Shown: positions 1 through 5,822, numbered from the stretch's first letter. The stretch: DNA of 7,473 nucleotides from an uncultured Prevotella sp. (GCA_937877685.1 CALFGU010000068.1:1-7473); one strand, 5' to 3'. Notes: a model not told the origin generated them from the sequence alone. Translations and numbers: made by a program.

Positions 1-430
1 GATCATCGGCAAAGTTCATTGAACCGAACACGTGCCAGTCGTCTTCCACTTCGGGACCTTCAGCCATTGCGAAACCGAGGCGTGCGAAGATGTCAATAAT
101 TTCGCGCTTCGTGAGCGAAAGGGGGTGGCGTGTGCCGAGTTTCACGGGATATGCCGTGCGCGTGAGGTCGAGGTCTGAAAGGTCGTCCTCAGAAGTAGCA
201 ATATTGAGGCGAAGCTCTGCCAACTTCTCTTGAAGCGCTGTCTTAAGTTCGTTGATGCGCATACCCACTTCGCGCTTCTGTTCGCCTGGAACATTGCGGA
301 AGTCAGCCATGAGGTCGTTCAAAAGACCCTTCTTCGAAAGATATTTAATACGGAGCGCTTCGAGTTCCTTCTCATCAGCTGCGCTCAAAGTTTGGATTTC
401 ACCGAGTAAATTTGAAATGCGTTCTAACAT
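1..430 (-). CDS. pheS: Phenylalanyl-tRNA synthetase alpha subunit, N-terminal part (cut by window edge)
   Basis: This is the catalytic alpha subunit of the cytoplasmic alpha2beta2 enzyme that charges tRNA-Phe with phenylalanine using ATP. Reading the reverse strand from the ATG at 430-428 gives 143 residues with no stop before the window edge. Residues 1-90 are the helical N-terminal arm typical of PheS, including KYLSKKG (29-35), a DFRNVP segment (43-48) and EQKREVG (50-56). The class II synthetase core begins at HPLS (102-105), followed by IFARLGF (114-120) and EGPEVE (124-129), the motif preceding the conserved 'NF...DHPAR' region, which lies beyond the edge. The full protein is usually about 340 residues, so more than half is missing here. 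No pheT is visible. Transcription probably starts from the minus-strand promoter near 580-587, which would put the whole heptad repeat array in the leader. Identification is firm; the start is the first ATG and fits family length. Confidence 0.95.
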   Translation of the reverse strand, partial: MLERISNLLGEIQTLSAADEKELEALRIKYLSKKGLLNDLMADFRNVPGEQKREVGMRINELKTALQEKLAELRLNIATSEDDLSDLDLTRTAYPVKLGTRHPLSLTKREIIDIFARLGFAMAEGPEVEDDWHVFGSMNFADD

Positions 431-451
431 AGTTGAGTGTGAAAAAAGGAG

Positions 452-563
452 AAAGGTTAAAGGTTAACGGTTAATGGAGAAAGGTTAACGGTTAAAGGTT
501 CAAGGGGAAAGCCCCATTCACCGTTCATCGTTCACCGTTCATCGTTCACCGCTCACCGTTCTC
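452..563. repeat. Array of sixteen in-phase 7-bp units forming an imperfect palindrome
   Basis: From 452 to 563 the sequence divides without slippage into sixteen 7-bp units. The first seven (452-500) follow AAAGGTT/AACGGTT, with one outlier, AATGGAG, at 473-479. Two transition units follow (501-514). The last seven (515-563) follow CGTTCAC/CGTTCAT variants. Read on the opposite strand, the second block becomes GGTGAAC/GATGAAC, which resembles the GGTTAAC register of the first block. The array can therefore fold into a long imperfect hairpin with about 50-base arms, with G-T wobbles and mismatches. The centre is GGGG-AAAG-CCCC (504-515), a perfect 4-bp stem with a 4-base loop. Similar short GGTTAA-type repeats occur between genes in some Bacteroidota; their role is not known to me. 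Confidence 0.85.
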
Positions 564-579
564 ATTTGCAAATTTCGTG

Positions 580-587
580 CAAAGTTA
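580..587 (-). promoter_or_regulatory. Candidate Bacteroidota -7 box for pheS
   Basis: The plus strand reads CAAAGTTA, so the minus strand reads TAACTTTG followed by C. This matches the Bacteroidota sigma-ABfr -7 consensus TAnnTTTG exactly. Transcription would start near 573-576 and give a leader of roughly 145 nt carrying the heptad array. I see no good TTG element at the expected -33 position, so the call rests on the -7 box alone. TGCAAA is also repeated at 567-572 and 578-583, one helical turn apart. Confidence 0.45.
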
Positions 588-632
588 GGTATTTTATTTG
601 AGAAAGGTCGGTAAGTTTTAGAGAAAAAGGTG

Positions 633-640
633 TAAATTTG
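633..640 (+). promoter_or_regulatory. Candidate Bacteroidota -7 box for the lipoprotein gene
   Basis: TAAATTTG, followed by C, matches the TAnnTTTG consensus exactly. It lies 84 bases upstream of the ATG at 724, giving a plausible 5' leader of about 75 nt. It faces away from the candidate pheS promoter, making 580-640 a divergent promoter region. No clear -33 TTG is visible at normal spacing, so confidence is moderate. Confidence 0.45.
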
Positions 641-723
641 CTACTTCTAATGCGACATGAAAGGCAGATAATCGTAGGACACTCTGAATAACCTTTCTTC
701 ACTCGCTTATTCCATACATTACA

Positions 724-1545
724 ATGAGAAATAGTTTTTGGTTTTGCGTGTTCTTTTTAGCAGGACTCACGGCGTGTGAAAATCGTCCGGAAAAGACACC
801 AACTCAACTTGTTAATGTTGACTCCATACTTGCATTGCCGCCCGACACTTTAGAGTGGGAAGAATTGGATATCCCCGTTGGGGCGGATGGTTTGTTTGAT
901 GATTTCTTCTTCAACTTTGTGCGCAATAGTCGCTTCCAAGAAGAGCGAATTCATTTCCCCTTACCTGTTCAAAACGGTAAGGAAAATAGCCACATTGAGC
1001 GCAAAGATTGGATTTTCGACCGTTTGGAAGAACTACAAGAGGTCAACACCATGATTTTTGACCAAAACGACGACATGAATTGTGCGCAAGACACGAGCAT
1101 CAACGATGTGACGGTGGAATACATTTATTTTAATTGTGATAGCGTTAAGCAATATGTTTTCAAGCGCATTGAGGGACGTTGGAATTTAACCCAATTAAAT
1201 TGGAAATCGTTTAAGCAACATCCCGACGGAAATTTTTATACCTTCTACAAACAGTTTGCCAACGACTCCATCTTCCAAGAAAAAAGAATCCGCAATACCT
1301 TTGATTTTAAAACCTACGACGAAGAAATCAACGAGGAAATAACTGGAGAAGTTGATGCCGAGGTGTGGTGGGATTATTCTCCCGAACTCCCCAAAGATAT
1401 GCTCACAAACATCAACTACGGACACACTTCACCAACCTCTCGCGAGCGTCATTTGATTATAACAAGCCCCTCGGCGGGCATGTCTTCCACACTCAAGTTC
1501 CGCTTGATTAAGTGGCAATGGAAGTTGGTACAATTGGAAAATTAG
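724..1545 (+). CDS. Lipoprotein with a duplicated domain, DUF4348-like
   Basis: This is a predicted envelope lipoprotein of 273 residues and unknown function. Residues 1-18 form a lipoprotein signal peptide: a short basic start, a hydrophobic stretch (5-15) and the lipobox LTAC with acylated Cys18. A low-complexity linker runs to about residue 50. The mature part appears to contain two copies of one domain about 112 residues apart: DGLFDDF (56-62) with FQEERI (71-76) matches DGNFYTF (168-174) with FQEKRI (184-189), and GRWNLTQL (151-158) matches WQWKLVQL (264-271). The overall look, small and rich in aromatic and acidic residues, recalls DUF4348 lipoproteins of Bacteroidota; that family name is from memory. 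The gene reads more AT-rich than murB and rlmD. It has a candidate promoter at 633 and is separated from murB by 112 bp of repeats, so it may be its own unit. Confidence 0.8.
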   Translation: MRNSFWFCVFFLAGLTACENRPEKTPTQLVNVDSILALPPDTLEWEELDIPVGADGLFDDFFFNFVRNSRFQEERIHFPLPVQNGKENSHIERKDWIFDRLEELQEVNTMIFDQNDDMNCAQDTSINDVTVEYIYFNCDSVKQYVFKRIEGRWNLTQLNWKSFKQHPDGNFYTFYKQFANDSIFQEKRIRNTFDFKTYDEEINEEITGEVDAEVWWDYSPELPKDMLTNINYGHTSPTSRERHLIITSPSAGMSSTLKFRLIKWQWKLVQLEN

Positions 1546-1563
1546 AATGAGGTTGTGAGGTAC

Positions 1564-1619
1564 GAGGTTGTAAGGTTTTAAGGACCATTCGGAGTAAAAC
1601 CTTGAAGCGAAGCAACCTC
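1564..1619. repeat. Inverted repeat (long interrupted hairpin) upstream of murB
   Basis: AAGGTTTTA at 1572-1580 is perfectly complementary to TAAAACCTT at 1595-1603, with a 14-base loop. Outside it, GAGGTTG at 1564-1570 is complementary to CAACCTC at 1613-1619, separated from the inner stem by one base on the left and nine on the right. The right arm is also the first unit of the 24-bp tandem repeat. There is no T-run directly after the hairpin, so it is not a classical intrinsic terminator for the lipoprotein gene, though it could stabilise the 3' end of that mRNA. Confidence 0.65.
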
Positions 1620-1651
1620 AAAACCTTGAAGCGAAGCGACCTCAAAACCTT
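1596..1651. repeat. 24-bp direct tandem repeat, two full copies and a partial third
   Basis: A 24-bp unit starting AAAACCTTGAAGCGAAG and ending ACCTC occupies 1596-1619 and is repeated at 1620-1643. The only difference is A at 1614 versus G at 1638. A third partial copy, AAAACCTT, starts at 1644 and ends at 1651, seven bases before the murB start codon. The array therefore runs into the region where a ribosome would bind. Confidence 0.85.
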
Positions 1652-1657
1652 TTCACT

Positions 1658-2665
1658 ATGTTTATCAAAGAAAATTACTCCCTCCTCCCCCATAACACTT
1701 TTGGCATTGACGCCAAGTGTAAGCGCTTCGTGGAATATTCCAGCGAGGCGGAATTGCAAGAGTTTCTCCGCTCACGCGATGCCGAAGAGCCCCTTCTGCA
1801 TATCGGTGAGGGGAGCAATCTCGTTTTTACAAAGGACTTCGACGGCACCATTCTTCACTCCGCTATCAAGGGCAAGCAAGCATTTGCTGGTCCCGACATG
1901 GTGATGCTCATTGTGGGCGCGGGTGAAAACTGGGACGACCTCGTGGCATGGTGTATCAAGCAGGGGTATCACGGTCTTGAAAACCTCTCGCTCATTCCCG
2001 GAGAAGTGGGTGCGGCGGCGGTGCAAAACATCGGTGCTTACGGCGTAGAGATTGCCGATTTCGTGGCAAACGTAGAGGCCATCAACCTCGAAACGGGCAT
2101 GCACGAATTCTTTAGTGATAGTGCTTGTAAATACGGGTATCGCGAAAGCGTATTCAAGAAGGAAGGCAAGGGTGCGTATGCCATTACGCGCGTACACTTG
2201 CGCCTCAGTCGCACCTTTACACCCCAGTGCACCTACGGCACCATAGCGCAAGAACTCGCTAAGCGTGGCATTTCCACACCAACGGCAAGCGAACTCCGCC
2301 AAGTCATTATTGACATCCGCAAGAACAAACTCCCCGACCCTAAAGAAATCGGAAGCGCAGGTTCGTTCTTTATGAACCCCGTAATCAGCAATGAGGAATT
2401 CGAACGCCTCAAAGCAACTTACCCAGACATCCCTAACTACCCTCAAGCTGAGGGCGTTAAAGTCCCCGCAGGGTGGCTCATTGAGCAATGCGGATGGAAG
2501 GGAAAATCACTTGGCAGAGCGGGCGTATATGAGAAGCAAGCCCTCGTGCTCGTCAATCGTGGTGGCGCAACGGGCATTGAAGTTGCCACACTCGCCAACA
2601 CTATTGTGGCGGACGTACAAAAGAAGTTTGGAGTGAAGATAACACCTGAAGCAAATATCATTTAA
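1658..2665 (+). CDS. murB: UDP-N-acetylenolpyruvoylglucosamine reductase
   Basis: MurB is a cytoplasmic FAD enzyme that uses NADPH to reduce UDP-GlcNAc-enolpyruvate to UDP-MurNAc, the second committed step of peptidoglycan precursor synthesis. The 335-residue length fits the family. The FAD-binding domain has GEGSNLVF (50-57), as in E. coli-type MurB, and the signature IPGEVGAAAVQNIGAYG (113-129). YRES (161-164) carries the catalytic Arg162. The linker RKNKLPDP (221-228) precedes GSAGSFFMNP (232-241), which holds the proton-donating Ser236. The C-terminal PEAN (330-333) supplies the catalytic Glu331. All expected active-site residues are present. The ATG at 1658 is chosen because the family's opening 'N-T-F' motif (HNTFG, 12-16) follows at normal distance. 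No Shine-Dalgarno sequence is evident, and the upstream 100 bp is filled by repeats. The gene stands alone rather than in an mur/fts cluster. Confidence 0.96.
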   Translation: MFIKENYSLLPHNTFGIDAKCKRFVEYSSEAELQEFLRSRDAEEPLLHIGEGSNLVFTKDFDGTILHSAIKGKQAFAGPDMVMLIVGAGENWDDLVAWCIKQGYHGLENLSLIPGEVGAAAVQNIGAYGVEIADFVANVEAINLETGMHEFFSDSACKYGYRESVFKKEGKGAYAITRVHLRLSRTFTPQCTYGTIAQELAKRGISTPTASELRQVIIDIRKNKLPDPKEIGSAGSFFMNPVISNEEFERLKATYPDIPNYPQAEGVKVPAGWLIEQCGWKGKSLGRAGVYEKQALVLVNRGGATGIEVATLANTIVADVQKKFGVKITPEANII

Positions 2666-2679
2666 CTATTACCTTTTAC

Positions 2680-2742
2680 TAAGTCTCAAAGATTTTGAAT
2701 TAAGTCTCAAAGATTTTTTACTAAGTCACTCTTATTTTTCAC
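2680..2742. repeat. Three AT-rich 21-bp tandem units
   Basis: Three units begin at 2680, 2701 and 2722, exactly 21 bp apart. The first two share the opening 17 bases, TAAGTCTCAAAGATTTT, and match at 18 of 21 positions overall. The third keeps TAAGTC and the run of T (15 of 21 matches to the second). The 21-bp period places every copy on the same face of the DNA helix. The array starts 15 bp after the murB stop codon. Confidence 0.8.
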
Positions 2743-2750
2743 AATAAGTA

Positions 2751-2772
2751 TATCCACTTCAACACGTGGATA
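2751..2772. promoter_or_regulatory. Perfect 7-bp hairpin upstream of the hydrolase gene
   Basis: TATCCAC (2751-2757) and GTGGATA (2766-2772) are perfect inverted copies separated by eight bases. The right arm with its flanks reads CGTGGATAA (2765-2773), one base from the reverse complement of the DnaA-box consensus TTATCCACA; the left arm is a weaker match. The hairpin ends 28 bases before the ATG at 2801. It could be an operator, an mRNA leader hairpin or chance. There is no following T-run, so it is not a standard terminator. Confidence 0.5.
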
Positions 2773-2800
2773 ATTCCACACTTCTCCACCTCATTTCCCC

Positions 2801-3634
2801 ATGCGTCTCACCATTCTCGGCACCGGCACCAGTACGGGCGTACCCCAAGTTGGGTGTACGTGTCCCGTGTGTACTTCTTCCGACCCTCGCGATAAGCGCT
2901 TGCGTTGCTCCGCCCTGCTTGAAGGAGATGGCGGAGAATGCATTTTGATAGATTGTAGCGCTGATTTTCGCCAACAAGTTTTGAATTTTCAAGCCCTTCA
3001 CCCCGCAACGCTTCGCGAAGTGGGAAGTGGCGACCCTGATAACCCGCACCACTTGCGCCTCTTCCCAATCGATGCCTTGCTCATCACGCATGAGCATGCC
3101 GACCACACGGCGGGAATTGACGATTTGCGCCCCTTCCAAGTGTTTGGCGACGTGTGTATTTACGCCGAAGAGATGGTGGCAAACAACTTACGCCAACGCC
3201 TCCCCTATTGTTTCCGAACGAACAAATATCCGGGAGTGCCCAGCATCGAACTTCGCCACATTCGCCCGCACGAAGCGCTCACGATTGGCACGGTGAATAT
3301 CCTCCCCCTCCGCGTGATGCACGGCAATTTGCCCATCCTTGGGTTTATCTTCAACAACCGCCTGGCGTACATCACCGACATGAAGTCTATCCCCGAAGAG
3401 GATGAAACTTTGCTCAAGGGTATTGACACCCTCATCGTTAACGGACTTCGCGTGCAACCTCACAATACTCACCAATCCATCTCCGAGGCGGTTGCCTTCG
3501 CCCAACGCGTTGGAGCACGCCAAACGTGGCTCACACATTTCTCACATTCAGCAGGTCTTCATGCCGAAAGCGGAAAACTCTTGCCCGAGAATGTAGCATT
3601 TGCCTACGACAATCTTGATATTTTCATTCACTAA
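2801..3634 (+). CDS. Metallo-beta-lactamase-fold hydrolase, PhnP-like
   Basis: This is a cytoplasmic metal-dependent hydrolase of 277 residues with no signal peptide. The opening GTGTSTGVPQVGCTCPVC (7-24) is typical of the PhnP branch, in which Cys19, Cys21 and Cys24 resemble a structural zinc site. The metal-binding motif HEHADH (97-102) is complete. Further likely ligands are His174 in VMHGN and Asp193 in ITDMK. HNTH (221-224) and LTHFSH (244-249) supply conserved histidines near the active site. E. coli PhnP cleaves phosphoribosyl cyclic phosphate in phosphonate breakdown, but no phosphonate gene lies in this window, so the substrate here is unknown; a cyclic phosphodiester is a reasonable inference only. 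The ATG at 2801 is chosen because the family N-terminus (MRLTILGTG) begins there. The 33-bp gap to rlmD suggests co-transcription with it. Confidence 0.88.
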   Translation: MRLTILGTGTSTGVPQVGCTCPVCTSSDPRDKRLRCSALLEGDGGECILIDCSADFRQQVLNFQALHPATLREVGSGDPDNPHHLRLFPIDALLITHEHADHTAGIDDLRPFQVFGDVCIYAEEMVANNLRQRLPYCFRTNKYPGVPSIELRHIRPHEALTIGTVNILPLRVMHGNLPILGFIFNNRLAYITDMKSIPEEDETLLKGIDTLIVNGLRVQPHNTHQSISEAVAFAQRVGARQTWLTHFSHSAGLHAESGKLLPENVAFAYDNLDIFIH

Positions 3635-3657
3635 CTTCTATAGATTATTCACATACT

Positions 3658-3671
3658 CCATATAGATATGG
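3658..3671. promoter_or_regulatory. Palindrome overlapping the rlmD start codon
   Basis: CCATAT-AG-ATATGG is a perfect inverted repeat that includes the ATG at 3668-3670. In RNA it could form a 5-bp stem (CCATA with TATGG) closed by a four-base loop, hiding the start codon. The stem is short and AU-rich, so it is probably weak. It may be chance, because the start codon itself supplies part of one arm. Confidence 0.35.
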
Positions 3672-5089
3672 CTCGTAAAAAGAAAGAACTCCCCCTTCTC
3701 GAGAATATTCTCATCACCGACGTTGCCGCCGAAGGAAAGGCTATTGCTAAGGTGGACAACCTTGTAATTTTTGTGCCCTACGTAGTACCTGGCGACATCG
3801 TTGACCTCCAAATCAAGCGCAAGAAGCATAGTTATGCCGAGGCAGAGGCGGTGAAATTCCACAAACTCTCTGACCAGCGCGTTGCCCCCGTATGTCAGCA
3901 CTTCGGTGTGTGTGGCGGTTGTAAGTGGCAATGCTTGGCGTACGAACATCAGTTGGCTTACAAGCAAAAACAAGTGGTGGACAACCTCACACGTATCGGC
4001 AAAATTGAACTCCCCGAGATTTCGCCCATCCTTGGAAGCAAGGACACTTACGGCTATCGCAACAAGTTGGAGTTTGGTTTCTCTAACAAGAAATGGTTGA
4101 CCCTTGAGCAGGTGAAATCAGGCGTTAAGTTCGACAACATGAACGCCGTAGGTTTCCACATTACGGGTGCGTTCGACAAGATTCTCGACATCGAGAAGTG
4201 CCATCTCATGGACGACATCAACAATCGCCTTCGCAACGGCATTCGTGACTATGCCTTCGAGCACGGATTGACCTTCTTCGACCTCCGCAACCAAGGCGGA
4301 CTCCTTCGCAACATGATGTTGCGCAACTCTGCTACGGGCGAACTCATGCTCGTCATGCAATTCCACTACACCACCCGCGAGGAAGAAGCACAAGCCATGC
4401 AACTCCTTGAGCACATCAAGCAAAACTTCCCCGAAGTGACTTCCTTGCTTTACGTCAACAACCTCAAGTGTAACGACACGATTGGCGACCTCGACATTAA
4501 GACCTATCACGGCACGGATTTCATCTACGAGGTGATGGAGGACTTGAAGTTTAAGGTAGGTCCCAAGAGCTTCTATCAAACGAACACCGAGCAGGCCTAC
4601 GAACTCTATAAAGTGGCACGCGACTTTGCCGGATTAACGGGCGAAGAACTTGTTTACGACCTTTATACGGGTACGGGCACCATTGCTAACTTCGTGGCGA
4701 AGAAGGCTAAGAAAGTCATTGGCATTGAGTACGTTCCCGAAGCCATAGAAGACGCAAAGGTGAACGCTCAAATCAATAATTTGGACAACACCCTCTTCTT
4801 CGCGGGCGACATGAAGGACATTCTCAACCGCGAGTTTATTGAAACTTACGGTCGTCCTGAAGTCATCATCACCGACCCTCCCCGCGCAGGTATGCACCAA
4901 GATGTCATTGACACCATCCTTTTTGCACACCCCAAGCGTATTGTCTATGTAAGTTGTAACCCAGCTACTCAAGCGCGCGACCTCCAACTCCTTGACACCC
5001 ATTACCGTGTCGTTAAGGTGCAACCCGTGGATATGTTCCCCCAGACGCACCACGTTGAAAATGTCGTGCTTTTAGAAGTGAAGGAGTAA
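3668..5089 (+). CDS. rlmD: 23S rRNA (uracil-5-)-methyltransferase, RlmD/RumA family
   Basis: This is a SAM-dependent enzyme that methylates C5 of a uridine in RNA. In E. coli RlmD acts on U1939 of 23S rRNA; related single enzymes in other bacteria modify more than one site, so the exact target here is inferred. The 473-residue protein has an N-terminal TRAM RNA-binding domain (about 10-65). Four cysteines for a 4Fe-4S cluster follow: Cys76, Cys82 and Cys85 in PVCQHFGVCGGC, and Cys178 in EKCHL. The Rossmann methyltransferase domain includes QTNTEQAYELY (304-314), the SAM loop DLYTGTGTIA (331-340), the DPPRAGMH motif (403-410), nucleophile Cys430 in YVSCNPATQARDL, and general base Glu464 in HHVENVVLL. 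The SAM loop has Thr334 where E. coli RumA has Cys, which does not affect catalysis. All catalytic residues are present. It lies 33 bp after the hydrolase gene and 43 bp before the next. Confidence 0.94.
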   Translation: MARKKKELPLLENILITDVAAEGKAIAKVDNLVIFVPYVVPGDIVDLQIKRKKHSYAEAEAVKFHKLSDQRVAPVCQHFGVCGGCKWQCLAYEHQLAYKQKQVVDNLTRIGKIELPEISPILGSKDTYGYRNKLEFGFSNKKWLTLEQVKSGVKFDNMNAVGFHITGAFDKILDIEKCHLMDDINNRLRNGIRDYAFEHGLTFFDLRNQGGLLRNMMLRNSATGELMLVMQFHYTTREEEAQAMQLLEHIKQNFPEVTSLLYVNNLKCNDTIGDLDIKTYHGTDFIYEVMEDLKFKVGPKSFYQTNTEQAYELYKVARDFAGLTGEELVYDLYTGTGTIANFVAKKAKKVIGIEYVPEAIEDAKVNAQINNLDNTLFFAGDMKDILNREFIETYGRPEVIITDPPRAGMHQDVIDTILFAHPKRIVYVSCNPATQARDLQLLDTHYRVVKVQPVDMFPQTHHVENVVLLEVKE

Positions 5090-5132
5090 CACATTATTTA
5101 TATATATACCTCCAAAAAATCTACTCACCAAT

Positions 5133-5822
5133 ATGCTCCGCCGTCACAATCCCATCCTCCGCCAACGCCTCATGCAACCCTTGCAAGCGGGCGACGTAAA
5201 GGCATTGCAAGAAGTGCTTGCAAGCCTCAAGAGCATGGATCAAAAGACCGCGGGATATATACTTGCCGAAGAAATCCTGCCTTCCATTGAGGAAAAACTC
5301 TTTTGGGAATGTTTCCTTATGATTGTTCCGTCCAACCCCAAGGCATATTTAGGAACCTTCCTTAAAGGGGCGCTCGCATTATACAAACAAGAAAAACTTT
5401 CTCTAACTTCCGACGCCCTAAAAGAGTATTTGCAAACGGGAATTTCCGCTATTGATTGCCGAAAAGTGCTTGAAGCCTTCTTACCCGTGGCAAGACGTCA
5501 TGAGGAAATCACCTATTTGCTCAAGTTATTTACTTCCGACATTCAACAACGCTTGTCCCTCCTCTTACGCATCACTTCCCTACCCGCGGCATACGCTCTC
5601 TTTCAAGAGATGAAGACACAAGAGGAAGATTTAGATTTGCTCCGCAACACGTGTTTGGCACTCATGAAGCGTGGCGACTCGCGCGCATTCCGCTTAGCCA
5701 GCATCTGCGTCTCCTATTTCGGATTGGAAAGCATACCGGGCACATTCTCTCTCACGCTTCAACCTTACGAACTTTCACGACTTGACCAAAGTTATGAAAC
5801 GTTCAAAACCTGTTTTAACTAA
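5133..5822 (+). CDS. Unrecognised helical protein, 229 residues
   Basis: I do not recognise this protein. It has no signal peptide, lipobox or clear membrane segment and is predicted cytoplasmic. The sequence is rich in Leu, Glu, Lys and Ala with few beta-type stretches, and reads as a series of amphipathic helices separated by short turns, for example about 17-32, 39-50, 93-101, 107-119, 123-133, 151-160 and 165-179. That arrangement suggests an alpha-helical repeat (TPR- or HEAT-like) scaffold, but no repeat consensus is evident and no catalytic motif is visible. Four scattered cysteines (60, 109, 174, 192) form no metal-binding pattern, and a fifth is at 227. Coding is supported by an intact 690-base frame, by position in a tightly spaced co-directional run (43 bp after rlmD, 42 bp before the protease gene), and by codon use like its neighbours. 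The function cannot be deduced from context. Confidence 0.75.
   Translation: MLRRHNPILRQRLMQPLQAGDVKALQEVLASLKSMDQKTAGYILAEEILPSIEEKLFWECFLMIVPSNPKAYLGTFLKGALALYKQEKLSLTSDALKEYLQTGISAIDCRKVLEAFLPVARRHEEITYLLKLFTSDIQQRLSLLLRITSLPAAYALFQEMKTQEEDLDLLRNTCLALMKRGDSRAFRLASICVSYFGLESIPGTFSLTLQPYELSRLDQSYETFKTCFN

Noticed and set aside
252..467. Plus-strand open frame of 71 codons near the left edge
   Set aside because: It is antisense to pheS, basic and serine-rich in composition, and runs into the heptad array; it is not a plausible protein.
452..563. CRISPR array
   Set aside because: The units are 7 bp with no spacers between them, and no cas gene is present.
1564..1619. Intrinsic transcription terminator after the lipoprotein gene
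   Set aside because: The hairpin is interrupted, AT-rich in its inner stem and not followed by a T-run.
1508..1759. Minus-strand open frame encoding repeated KVLR-LRF segments
   Set aside because: The peptide repeats are only the translation of the 24-bp tandem DNA repeat, which stays in frame because 24 is a multiple of three.
1772..2488. Long open frame of 238 codons on the minus strand inside murB
   Set aside because: It lies wholly opposite murB, whose active-site motifs are intact. The antisense translation has no recognisable domain, and such open frames are common opposite codon-biased genes.
2759..3538. Minus-strand open frames opposite the hydrolase gene (2759-3139 and 3188-3538)
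   Set aside because: They overlap the conserved metal-binding region of a clear protein-coding gene and have no recognisable product.
4118..5053. Two minus-strand open frames (4118-4579 and 4634-5053) opposite rlmD
   Set aside because: Both are antisense to conserved methyltransferase motifs and show no family signature; they follow from the codon bias of rlmD.
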